Below, piece after piece: positions 34,220 to 41,816 of a stretch of DNA of 64,000 nucleotides. The first letter of the stretch is position 1. Each line of letters opens with the position of its first letter. This stretch comes from Iamia majanohamensis (GTDB lineage Bacteria > Actinomycetota > Acidimicrobiia > Acidimicrobiales > Iamiaceae), in NCBI RefSeq assembly GCF_028532485.1, contig NZ_CP116942.1, positions 3,534,001-3,598,000 of the forward strand, read 5' to 3'. The notes beneath the pieces are model-generated. The model searched no databases, had not been told where the DNA came from, and saw only the letters and a program-made list of their open reading frames with translations. The translations under genes and the position numbers were made by a program.

Positions 34220-35401
34220 TTACATCCGGGGGGTGCGGGGCATGGCGAGGCCGAACATGGCGATGAGGTCGCGCTGGATCTCGTTGGTGCCGCCGCCGAA
34301 GGTGAGGATGAGCGTGCCCTGGTAGGCCCGCTCCAGGCGGCCGGCCAGGAAGGCCTCGGGGCTCTCCTGGCGGAGGGCGCCCCGGGCTCCCAGCACCTCC
34401 ATCAGCAGGCGGTAGGCCTCGATGAAGTACTCGGTGCCGAACACCTTGGTGGCGCTGGCGTCGGCCGGGTTGGGCGACTGGCCGGCCGCGTCGAGGGCGG
34501 CCACCTTCCAGTTGACGAGGCGGAGGAAGTCGAGCCCGGCCCGGACCCGGGCCAGGTTGACGCGCACCCACTCCTGGTCGGCGACGGGCGCGCCCGAGGC
34601 GGTGGTCGCCTCCTTGGCCCACCCCACGACCGCCTCGTAGATGCCCTCGATCATCCCGGGGGGCGACAGCGACACCCGCTCGTAGTTGAGCTGGTTGACG
34701 ATGAGGTCCCAGCCCCGGTTGAGACCGCCGATGATGGCGTCGTCGCCCACCCGGACGTCGTCGTAGAAGGTGTTGAAGGTGCTGGCGTTCACCATCGTGG
34801 AGATCTTCGAGTACGAGTACCCCGGGTCCGTGGCCGGCACGGCGAACATGGTGATGCCCCGGTGCTTGGCCGCCTCGGGGTCGGTGCGGGCCGCCAGCCA
34901 GATGTAGTCGGCGTAGCTGGCGAGCGACGTGTAGATCTTCTGTCCGTTGATCACCCACTCGTCGCCGTCCTTGACGGCCTTGGTGGTGAGGCTGGCCAGG
35001 TCGGTCCCCGACCCCGGCTCGGTGTAGCCGATGGAGAAGTGCAGCTCGCCGGCGAGGATCTTGGGCAGGAAGTGGGCCCGCTGGGCCTCGGTGCCGAACT
35101 CCATGATCGTGGGCCCGACGGTGTTGACCGAGAGGAACGGCACGGGCGCGCCCGAGCGCCAGGCCTCGTTCATGAAGATGAACTGCTCGACGGGACCGAA
35201 GCCCCGCCCGCCGAACTCGGTGGGCCACCCCACGCCGAGCCAGCCGTCCGCCCCCATCTTCCGGACCGCCTCCAGGCAGGCCGGGTCGCCGGTCTCGCCG
35301 GCGGCGGCCGCGGCCTCCACCTCCGGGGTCATGATGTCGGCGAAGTAGGACCGCAGCTCCTTCTGCAGGGCAGCCTGCTCGGACGTGTAGGCGAGGTGCA
35401 C
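34220..35401 (-). CDS. Acyl-CoA dehydrogenase, FadE26-like subunit
   Basis: A 393-residue dehydrogenase resembling M. tuberculosis FadE26 (ChsE4). Typical stretches are LRSYFADIMTPE, FSIGYTEPGSGTDLASL, YNDVRV-like FYDDVRVGDDAI, NPADASATKVFGTE and the C-terminal ILTFGGGTNEIQRDLIAMFGL. I prefer GTG 35401 over an in-frame ATG at 35437, because that ATG lies inside the KstR-like operator. With the FadE27-like protein encoded next, it should form the heterotetramer that introduces the alpha,beta double bond in a shortened side chain. Confidence 0.88.
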   Translation of the reverse strand: MHLAYTSEQAALQKELRSYFADIMTPEVEAAAAAGETGDPACLEAVRKMGADGWLGVGWPTEFGGRGFGPVEQFIFMNEAWRSGAPVPFLSVNTVGPTIMEFGTEAQRAHFLPKILAGELHFSIGYTEPGSGTDLASLTTKAVKDGDEWVINGQKIYTSLASYADYIWLAARTDPEAAKHRGITMFAVPATDPGYSYSKISTMVNASTFNTFYDDVRVGDDAIIGGLNRGWDLIVNQLNYERVSLSPPGMIEGIYEAVVGWAKEATTASGAPVADQEWVRVNLARVRAGLDFLRLVNWKVAALDAAGQSPNPADASATKVFGTEYFIEAYRLLMEVLGARGALRQESPEAFLAGRLERAYQGTLILTFGGGTNEIQRDLIAMFGLAMPRTPRM

Positions 35402-35429
35402 GGTGTCGTCCCCGGGTCGCGGTCCTGAC

Positions 35430-35443
35430 GAGAACACGTTCTA
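35430..35443. promoter_or_regulatory. KstR-like operator (FadE26/FadE27-like operon)
   Basis: GAGAACACGTTCTA, a KstR-like box with one imperfect end, lies 28 bp upstream of the GTG at 35401. Confidence 0.7.
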
Positions 35444-35491
35444 GTTCGCGACCCGTGACCGCCGCCACCTCGCCGTGGGCGCGCCGTGGCG

Positions 35492-36391
35492 TCAGGCGGT
35501 GCGGTCGACCACGCTGCGGACCACCTCGGTGAGGCGGGGCCCGAAGCGGGGCTGGGAGCACACGACGTGGCCGTCGTCGATGCGGTGGAAGGTGGCCGAC
35601 GGGATGCCCACCAGCAACCGGGCCTGCTCGGTCGGCGGCACCGCCTTGTCCTCGGTGGTCACCAGCACCGCGGTGGGGACGTCGACCTCGCCGATCCACC
35701 CCGAGGCGTCGTAGGTGCCGATGGCGCCGGCCGCCTCGGCCACCATGCGCCAGTCGTGGCGGCGCATCTCGGCCCGGGCCCACAGGCGGAAGCTCTCGGG
35801 GCGGGCCCGCACCCCGGCGGGGATCTGGCGCTGGACCACGCTCACCGGGAGGCGGGTCAGGGCCTGGCCCAGCCGGGTCGTGCCCGCGGCGGCGCCCATG
35901 GCGGTGACGAACACGAGCTGCTCGCGCCGGCCGGGGACGAAGCGGTCCGAGGTGGCGCACAGCACCAGCCCGTCGACCTTCTCGGGGTGGCGGCGCCAGA
36001 GGAGCTGGGCGATGGGGCCGCCCATCGAGTACCCGACCACGATCGCCGAGGCGACGCCGAGCTCGTCCATGAGGGCGGCCACGTCGTCGGCGCAGTCGGC
36101 CAGCCGGAACCGCTTGCGGGTCCGCAGGCCCCGGCCGTGGCCGCGGTGGTCGAGGGCGACCACATGGAAGTGCTCGCCCAGCGGGCCGAAGGCCTGGAAC
36201 CAGTTGAGCCCGCCCGACGCCACCAGGCCGTGGAGCAGCACCACCGTCGGCGCCCCCGGCGGGCCCTCGACCTCGCGGACGAAGGTCGTCCCCCGGCCCG
36301 GCAGCTCGACCCGTCGGCCGAGGGGCAGGTCGGGGCCGCCGCCCGCCTCCTCGTCCTGGTCGACGGGGCGGGACGGGAGCCGGATGCTCAT
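35492..36391 (-). CDS. Alpha/beta-fold hydrolase
   Basis: A 299-residue alpha/beta hydrolase. The oxyanion HG appears in LLHGLVASGGLNW, the nucleophile elbow is GYSMGG (Ser near residue 121), the acid is probably the Asp in VTTEDKAVPP, and the His lies in IDDGHVV. It could hydrolyse an ester, thioester or C-C bond. Its start is 22 bp from a second-type palindrome (36413-36435). It lies between the FadD and FadE genes on the same strand, so a role in that acyl-CoA pathway is plausible. Confidence 0.85.
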   Translation of the reverse strand: MSIRLPSRPVDQDEEAGGGPDLPLGRRVELPGRGTTFVREVEGPPGAPTVVLLHGLVASGGLNWFQAFGPLGEHFHVVALDHRGHGRGLRTRKRFRLADCADDVAALMDELGVASAIVVGYSMGGPIAQLLWRRHPEKVDGLVLCATSDRFVPGRREQLVFVTAMGAAAGTTRLGQALTRLPVSVVQRQIPAGVRARPESFRLWARAEMRRHDWRMVAEAAGAIGTYDASGWIGEVDVPTAVLVTTEDKAVPPTEQARLLVGIPSATFHRIDDGHVVCSQPRFGPRLTEVVRSVVDRTA

Positions 36392-36412
36392 GGGGGGCCA
36401 GGGTAGGCGCCC

Positions 36413-36435
36413 GGACCTGACGTCCCGTCAGGTCC
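36413..36435. promoter_or_regulatory. Second-type palindrome before alpha/beta hydrolase
   Basis: Arms GGACCTGACG (36413-36422) and complement (36426-36435) with spacer TCC. The core CTGACG-N3-CGTCAG matches the sites at 33006, 39398 and 61185. It lies between the FadD stop and the hydrolase ATG. Confidence 0.65.
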
Positions 36436-36451
36436 GCCCGGCCGCCCGAGG

Positions 36452-38119
36452 TCAGGCGGGGGCGTCGGCGAGGGTGCTGCGGGCGGTCTCGGAGGCCCAG
36501 CGGTAGTCCGCCTTGCCCGCCGGGGTGCGCTGCACCCGTTCGACGACCACCAGGTGCTTGGGCAGCTTGTAGCCGGCCAGGTCGGCGCGGGCGTGGTCGC
36601 GCAGGGCGTCGAGGGTGGGGGGGTCCGTCGGGTCGGAGGGGGCCACCACCGCGGTCACCGCGCTCCCCCACCGCTCGTCGTCGATGCCCACCACGAGCAC
36701 GTCGGCCACGCCGGGGTGGCCGTGCAGGACGCCCTCCACCTCCTCGGGGTACACCTTCTCGCCGCCGGTGTTGATGCACTGCGACCCCCGCCCCAGCAGG
36801 CGGACCGTGCCGTCGGCGTCGACGGTGCACATGTCGCCGGACAGCACCCACCGCACGTCGTCGACGGTCACGAAGGTCGCCGCCGTCTTCTCGGGGTCGC
36901 CGTCGTAGCCGAGCGGGATGCGCCCGGAGGTGGCCAGGCGCCCCACCTGCCCCGAGCCGGGCTCGACCGGGCGCAGGTCCTCGTCGAGCACGGCGGTGGT
37001 CTCGCCGACCGAGAACGCGGCGACCCCGCCGGCGGAGGCGGCGCCGCCCTGGCCCTCGCCCGGCTGGGTGCGGGCCGCGCCCTGGACGCCGGACTCCGAG
37101 CTGCCCATCCCGTCGGTGATGACGCAGCCGGGGAAGGCCTCCACCAGCCGGGTCCGCAGCGACGGCGACAGCGGGGCCGCGCCGTTGCCGATGGCGTAGA
37201 GGCTGGAGGTGTCCCAGCGGTCGGGGTGGGCGTCGCGGGCGTCGAGCAGGGGCTTCGCCACGGCATCGCCCACGACGGTGAGGATGTTGACGCCCTCCCG
37301 GTCGACGAGGTCCCACGCCGCCTCGGCGTCGAAGCTCCCGGGCACGAGGACGTTGGTGCCGCCGGCGAAGAGCCACATGAAGGTCGTCCACTGGGCGGCC
37401 GCGTGCATCATCGGCGCGATGGGCAGGTAGACGATGCGCTCGACGAAGCGGTCGGCCATCTCCCCCAGGTCCTGCACGGGACCGTGGATGCGCATGGGGT
37501 CCCCGCCGCCGAGGCAGGCGTAGAACGCGTCCTCGTGGCGCCACAGGACGCCCTTCGGCAACCCCGTGGTGCCGCCGGTGAACATCAGGTAGTGGTCGTC
37601 GCCCGAGCGGCCCTCGGTCTCCGCCCGCCCGTCGGGGGCGTCGGCCAGGGCCTCGGCGTAGGGCCGGGCGCCGGGCACCTCGGCGGTGCCGGGCTCGGCG
37701 TCGTCGAGGTCGTCGACCGCCAGCACCGTGCCCATGCCCCCCACCAGGTCGGCCACACCGCCCACGGCGTCGGCCACGGACCGGTGGTACAGCAGTGCCG
37801 AGGCGCGCGACGTCTCGAGCACGTGGCGGAGCTCTCCGGCCACGTAGCGGAAGTTCACGTTCACCGGGATGGCCCGCAGCTTGAAGGCGGCGATCATCGC
37901 CTCGTGGTACTCGGGGGCGTTCTTGAGGTCGAGGGCGACGCGGTCGCCGGGCCCGATGCCCGCGGCCCGCAGGTGGTGCGCCAGGCGGTCGGCCCGGGCG
38001 TCGAGCTCGCCGTAGGTCCGCCGCTCGGGGCCGACCACGAGCGCGGTGCGGTCGGGCACGCGCGCCGCGGCCCACTCCCAGATGTCGGCCAGGTTGGTGG
38101 AGAGGGGGGCGTCAGCCAT
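36452..38119 (-). CDS. Acyl-CoA synthetase, FadD17/FadD19-like (third copy)
   Basis: A 555-residue ANL ligase with P-loop FTGGTTGLPKGV, WRHEDAFYACLGG, hinge GRGSQCINTGGEKVYPEEVE and catalytic Lys in PAGKADYRW. It has a Gly/Ala-rich insertion of about 25 residues (near residues 340-365) absent from the two other FadD proteins here. In M. tuberculosis fadD17 lies beside fadE26 and fadE27, as this gene does. It would activate a steroid-derived or isoprenoid acid. No KstR-like box is seen directly upstream; it starts 43 bp after the end of the luciferase-like gene and may be cotranscribed with it. Confidence 0.87.
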   Translation of the reverse strand: MADAPLSTNLADIWEWAAARVPDRTALVVGPERRTYGELDARADRLAHHLRAAGIGPGDRVALDLKNAPEYHEAMIAAFKLRAIPVNVNFRYVAGELRHVLETSRASALLYHRSVADAVGGVADLVGGMGTVLAVDDLDDAEPGTAEVPGARPYAEALADAPDGRAETEGRSGDDHYLMFTGGTTGLPKGVLWRHEDAFYACLGGGDPMRIHGPVQDLGEMADRFVERIVYLPIAPMMHAAAQWTTFMWLFAGGTNVLVPGSFDAEAAWDLVDREGVNILTVVGDAVAKPLLDARDAHPDRWDTSSLYAIGNGAAPLSPSLRTRLVEAFPGCVITDGMGSSESGVQGAARTQPGEGQGGAASAGGVAAFSVGETTAVLDEDLRPVEPGSGQVGRLATSGRIPLGYDGDPEKTAATFVTVDDVRWVLSGDMCTVDADGTVRLLGRGSQCINTGGEKVYPEEVEGVLHGHPGVADVLVVGIDDERWGSAVTAVVAPSDPTDPPTLDALRDHARADLAGYKLPKHLVVVERVQRTPAGKADYRWASETARSTLADAPA

Positions 38120-38161
38120 GGCGGGCAGTGTGGCTCATGGGCGCACCCGTCGTGGCGGAGG

Positions 38162-39331
38162 TCACTCGACGTCGAGGCCGGGGACGGGGCCCGGGACCGA
38201 CCCGCCGACCGAGGCGGCGTAGGCCTCGCGGTAGCGGGTGGTGGAGTGCACCGGGTCGGTGTCGAAGCGGGGGATGACCTCCCGCCCGAACAGCTCCATG
38301 GACCCGAGGACGAGGTCGGTGGGGAGGGTGTTGGTGGTGGGGCTGAAGGTCAGCTGGTCGAACCCGAGGTCGACCCAGCGCTGCACCGACCGGGCGCAGT
38401 CGTCGGGGTCGCCGATGGCCACGTAGCCCTCGGCCGAGAGCTGCTCGACCTGCTCGGGGGTGGGCTCGGGGATCTTGGCCGGCCACTCCGGCAGGTGCGA
38501 GGGCCGGGGCACGTTGTCGAGCCAGTGGTAGGCGAGGGTCGAGTAGTAGTTCATGCCCATGTCGGAGGCGACCTCGAAGGCCTTGGCCCGATCCTCCATG
38601 CACAGCATGTTGGTGACGCCCATGATGTTGTCGTTGACGTAGTCGCCCACCGGCGTGGCCCCGCCGACGGCGTCCTTGTAGCTGCGCAGCAGGGGCTCCA
38701 TCTGCGACGGCTTGCCGAGGGCGAAGCAGAAGGCGCCCAGGCCCATCTCGCCGGCCTCGGTGAAGGTCCCCGGGCTGCCGGCCGCCACCCACATGGCGGG
38801 GTGGCCGGTGCCGTGGGGGCAGGGGAAGATCTTGCGCTCGGGCACCGAGAAGCTCGCGCCCTCGTAGGAGTAGGGCTCGTCCCGCCACATCCGCGGGATC
38901 TCCCGGATGGTCTCGCGCCACATGGCCTTGGTGTCGTCGACGCTGGGGATGCCGAAGCCGAGGACCTCTGTCGACGACGAGCCCCGCCCGGTGCCGAACT
39001 CGAAGCGGTTGTCGGTCAGGTGGTCGAGTAGGGCGACGTTCTCGGCGACCCGCACCGGCGTGTTGACCGGGGGCGTGATGTTGAAGATGGCCGAGCCGAG
39101 GTGGACCCGCTCGGTCTGCGCGGCGCAGAAGGCGAGGAAGGCCTCGGGCCCGGGCATGTGGGAGTACTCGTCGAGGAAGTGGTGCTGCGGGCACCAGACG
39201 TACTTGAAGCCGTCGGCGTCGGCCGCCTTGGCGATCTCGACGTTGCGCATGATGCGCCGGTGCTCGGCGAGCGGGTCGCGATCCCGCTCGAACCGGGGGA
39301 CGAACAGCTGGGCGAAGACTCCGAACTCCAT
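38162..39331 (-). CDS. LLM-class flavin-dependent monooxygenase
   Basis: A 389-residue luciferase-like (bacterial-luciferase-fold) enzyme that uses FMN or F420. Typical elements are the N-terminal MEFGVFAQLFVPRF, the WCPQHHFLDEY block, TDNRFEFGTGRGSS and GDPDDCARSVQRWVDLGFDQLTF. It probably oxygenates an acyl or ketone substrate. The 24-bp KstR-like palindrome at 39337-39360 lies 5-9 bp before the ATG, the strongest operator in the window. It is divergent from the CoA-transferase gene and probably leads the FadD operon. Confidence 0.85.
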   Translation of the reverse strand: MEFGVFAQLFVPRFERDRDPLAEHRRIMRNVEIAKAADADGFKYVWCPQHHFLDEYSHMPGPEAFLAFCAAQTERVHLGSAIFNITPPVNTPVRVAENVALLDHLTDNRFEFGTGRGSSSTEVLGFGIPSVDDTKAMWRETIREIPRMWRDEPYSYEGASFSVPERKIFPCPHGTGHPAMWVAAGSPGTFTEAGEMGLGAFCFALGKPSQMEPLLRSYKDAVGGATPVGDYVNDNIMGVTNMLCMEDRAKAFEVASDMGMNYYSTLAYHWLDNVPRPSHLPEWPAKIPEPTPEQVEQLSAEGYVAIGDPDDCARSVQRWVDLGFDQLTFSPTTNTLPTDLVLGSMELFGREVIPRFDTDPVHSTTRYREAYAASVGGSVPGPVPGLDVE

Positions 39332-39336
39332 GCCGG

Positions 39337-39360
39337 AAAACTAGAACGTGTTCTAGTTTT
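39337..39360. promoter_or_regulatory. Strong KstR-like operator with extended arms
   Basis: Two perfect 11-bp arms, AAAACTAGAAC and its complement, flank a GT spacer; the core TAGAACGTGTTCTA fits the KstR consensus exactly. It directly precedes the luciferase-like gene and lies 79 bp from the CoA-transferase ATG. Confidence 0.8.
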
Positions 39361-39397
39361 GGGTCAAGGGGGTGGCGCCCGTCGACGCTGCCTAGGA

Positions 39398-39414
39398 TCT
39401 GACGGTCCGTCAGA
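39398..39414. promoter_or_regulatory. Second-type palindrome before CoA-transferase
   Basis: TCTGACG-GTC-CGTCAGA, arms of 7 bp, 24 bp before the ATG at 39439. This divergent region carries both operator types, so two regulators may act on it. Confidence 0.65.
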
Positions 39415-39438
39415 AACCCGACGAGGAGCGTGCCCCCC

Positions 39439-40689
39439 ATGGCTGACCAGGAGCGGATCGGACCCCTGTCCGGGGTCCGCATCGTGGAGTGCTCGATGCT
39501 GGGCCCCGGGGCCATCAGCACCCACCTGGCCGACCTCGGCGCCGACGTCATCAAGGTCGAGCCGCCGTCGGGCGACTACATCCGCCGCATGACCTGGCCC
39601 ATCGTCGAGGGCACCTCGCTCATGCACCTCCACATCAGCCGGGGCAAGCGCTCGATCACCCTCGACCTCCGGACCCCCGAGGGGGCCGAGGTCTTCCGCG
39701 ACCTGGTGCGCGACGCCGATGCGGTGGTCGAGGCCATGCGCCCCGGCGGCCTGGCCCGGCGGGGCCTCGGCTACGAGGACCTCAAGGAGATCAACCCCCG
39801 CATCGTGTTCTGCACGATCTCGGGGTACGGCGCGACCGGGCCCTACGCCTCGATGCCGAGCCACGGCATCGCCTACGACACCTGGGCCGGGCTGGTGCAG
39901 CCCGAGGTCGACGAGGACGGCTTCTGCGACATGCCGGAGCACCCCTCGGTCGGCATCCACGCCGGCCCCCTCTTCGGGGCGCTCGGCATCCTGGCCGGCA
40001 TCACCCAGGCCCGGGCGACCGGGCACGGCTGCCAGCTGGAGATCGCCCAGAGCGACGCCGCCGCGGCCATGGACTGGCTGCGCAGCGAGACCTACAAGGC
40101 CTACGAGCGACCCGAGAGCGAGGTCACCGGGAACCCGTCGGACGACCACGAGCGCCGGGAGCCGGGCACCGCCGGCATGCGCGGCGGCGTCCGCTACCAG
40201 TTCTACGAGACGGCCGACGGCCACGTGCTGTTCATGGCCTCGGAGCGGGCCTTCTGGAAGAACTTCTGCGAGGGCATCGGCCGGCCCGAGCTGTTCGAGG
40301 CCCACCCCGGCTCGGAGTACGCCGACCACGCCCGGGGCAACACCGAGCTGCGGGCGGTGCTGCGGGACGTGTTCAAGGAGCGCACCAGCGACGAGTGGCT
40401 GGCCTTCGGCGACGAGCACAACACCCCCATCGCGCCGGTGAACACGCCGAAGACCATCGCGGACGACCCCCAGTTCCAGCACCGGCTGCCGTGGATCCCC
40501 GCCTCCGCCGTCGGCGCCGAGCAGGTGCCCACCCCGCTCAAGTTCGCCGACGCCCCCCTCCCCGACCCGACCATGGCCCCGACCGTGGGCGAGCACACCG
40601 ACGCCGTCCTGGGCGGCACCCTCGGCTACGACGCCGAGCGCATCGCCGCCCTGCGCGCCGCCGGCGCCCTCGGCCCCACCGACGCCTGA
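39439..40689 (+). CDS. CaiB/BaiF family CoA-transferase or acyl-CoA racemase
   Basis: A 416-residue class III CoA-transferase. Family marks are LSGVRIVECSMLGPGAISTHLADLGADVIKVE, ISRGKRSITLDLRTPEG, ISGYGATGPYA and the catalytic Asp region LEIAQSDAAAAMDWL. Relatives transfer CoA between acids or, as alpha-methylacyl-CoA racemase, invert C25 of steroid side chains, a step needed before beta-oxidation. Either role suits this cluster. ATG at 39439 is preferred over GTG 39430 because GAGGAG at 39422 fits its spacing. A second-type palindrome precedes it. Confidence 0.87.
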   Translation: MADQERIGPLSGVRIVECSMLGPGAISTHLADLGADVIKVEPPSGDYIRRMTWPIVEGTSLMHLHISRGKRSITLDLRTPEGAEVFRDLVRDADAVVEAMRPGGLARRGLGYEDLKEINPRIVFCTISGYGATGPYASMPSHGIAYDTWAGLVQPEVDEDGFCDMPEHPSVGIHAGPLFGALGILAGITQARATGHGCQLEIAQSDAAAAMDWLRSETYKAYERPESEVTGNPSDDHERREPGTAGMRGGVRYQFYETADGHVLFMASERAFWKNFCEGIGRPELFEAHPGSEYADHARGNTELRAVLRDVFKERTSDEWLAFGDEHNTPIAPVNTPKTIADDPQFQHRLPWIPASAVGAEQVPTPLKFADAPLPDPTMAPTVGEHTDAVLGGTLGYDAERIAALRAAGALGPTDA

Positions 40690-40730
40690 GGGCCCCAGCG
40701 CCCGGGCCCCACGGCCCTGGCCCCGTCGAT

Positions 40731-40858
40731 CCTCGAACCAGCGACCGTTCGCGCTGCCCTGACGACGCGATCGGTCTCCGGTTCGACAGTCCGACCATGG
40801 CTCCTCGAACCAGCGACCGTTCGCGCTGCCCTGGCGACGCGCCCGGTCTCCGGTTCGG
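40731..40858. repeat. Two direct copies of a 56-bp palindromic intergenic repeat
   Basis: Copies at 40731-40786 and 40803-40858 differ at four positions and are offset by 72 bp. Each begins with TCGAACC-like and ends with GGTTCGA-like arms, with a second GACCG/CGGTC pairing inside, so each can form a long hairpin. They fill the gap between the convergent CoA-transferase and NIPSNAP genes. The rest of the gap (40690-40881) shows nothing else recognisable. They may act as a transcription end or be REP-like elements. Confidence 0.75.
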
Positions 40859-40881
40859 CGGGGCGGCCTCGTCTCGCGCCG

Positions 40882-41595
40882 TCAGGTGGGGGCGAGGGGG
40901 CTGCCGGGGGCGGGGACCATGAGCTCCTCGTGCCAGCGGGAGCACCACCGCCGACGCTCGGCCGCCCACGCCGCCACGTCGTCGTCGCCGTCGACGCCGG
41001 CCCGCAGCAGCGCGGTGTGGGCGTCGAGGCTCGCGGTCCAGACGGTGCACACCTCGACGTCGGTCATCAGCACCTCGAAGGCCCCGACCAGGTGCACCCC
41101 GAGGCGCCCCGCCACCGGGGCCCAGCGCTCGACGACGGCGGCCAGGTACTCGGGGCCGGCGCCGGGGCGCACGTGGGTCAGCTCGTGGACGGCGACCTCG
41201 CCGGTCGTGCCGGCCCGGGCCGCGGCCACCGGGTCCGGGGCACCGGGCGCGGAGGCGAGGAGGCGGTCGAGCCCACCGGTGCGGCTCTTGTGGGCCTCGT
41301 CCCACCAGCCCGCCAGCTCGGTGTTCTCCGCCTTGCGGAGGTTGGTGCGGCGTGCCAGGCGGGTCCAGCCGTCCCACCCGTCGACCACCTCCCAGAGGTT
41401 CACCACCTGGGGCCAGCGCCCGGTGGTGCCCACCACCTCCCAGGTGCCCGCCAGGGCCAGGCCCCGGTCGGCCACCGCCCCGGGGTCGAAGCCGACCACG
41501 TGGGCCATGTAGGGCGCTGCGCCCCGGCCCACGATGTCGACCACCTCGTGCAGGTACAGGGCCCGGTCCATGCCGGTGAGGTTGCCACGTCCCAC
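40882..41595 (-). CDS. NIPSNAP-family protein
   Basis: A protein of 237 residues from GTG 41595 or 229 from ATG 41571. GTG is preferred because GGAGGGGG lies about five bases upstream, while the ATG has none. It has NIPSNAP-like ferredoxin-fold repeats: LYLHEVVDIVGRG, LALAGTWEVVGTTGRWPQVVNLWEVVDGWDGW and VAVHELTHVRPGAGPEYL. The function of NIPSNAP proteins in bacteria is mostly unknown; some occur beside CoA pathways. It is separated from the peptidase gene upstream by three palindromic repeats, so it is probably transcribed separately. Confidence 0.75.
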   Translation of the reverse strand: MGRGNLTGMDRALYLHEVVDIVGRGAAPYMAHVVGFDPGAVADRGLALAGTWEVVGTTGRWPQVVNLWEVVDGWDGWTRLARRTNLRKAENTELAGWWDEAHKSRTGGLDRLLASAPGAPDPVAAARAGTTGEVAVHELTHVRPGAGPEYLAAVVERWAPVAGRLGVHLVGAFEVLMTDVEVCTVWTASLDAHTALLRAGVDGDDDVAAWAAERRRWCSRWHEELMVPAPGSPLAPT

Positions 41596-41639
41596 CGGAC
41601 CCCCTCCGCCCGTCAGCCTCCGCCTCCATCGCCCCCGCC

Positions 41640-41811
41640 GTCCCGGGGCAGATCGGCGGTGTCCGCGCGCCGGAGAGCTGCCCCGGAACCCGACCTCCCC
41701 GTTCCGGGGCAGATCCGCGGTGTCCGGGCGCCGGGGACCTGCCCCGGAACCCGCCCTCCCCGTTCCGGGGCCGATCCGCGGTGTCCGCGCGCCGGGGACC
41801 TGCCCCAGGAC
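41640..41811. repeat. Three tandem 61-bp palindromic repeats
   Basis: Units start at 41640, 41701 and 41762 (the last is shortened to about 50 bp). Each has arms TTCCGGGGCAG and CTGCCCCGGAA (variants in unit 1 and unit 3) separated by about 30 bp. The spacer GCGGTGTCCG-type sequence is conserved rather than unique, so this is not CRISPR. They occupy the region between the M3 peptidase stop and the NIPSNAP start. Confidence 0.8.
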
Positions 41812-41816
41812 AGACG

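Noticed and set aside
33138-38075. Very long open frame on the minus strand (over 1600 codons)
   Set aside because: It overlaps several well-recognised genes in another frame and encodes a low-complexity Arg/Pro/Gly sequence, typical of non-coding frames in GC-rich DNA. Similar long antisense frames at 17786-21361, 27632-31675 and 47140-50466 were rejected for the same reason.
39337-39360. Dyad followed by TTTT that looks like an intrinsic terminator
   Set aside because: It lies between two divergent start codons, has AAAA on the other side, and its core matches the KstR box exactly, so it is an operator.
41640-41811. Possible CRISPR array
   Set aside because: Only three units occur, the intervening sequence is conserved rather than unique, the unit is a long hairpin, and no cas gene is near.
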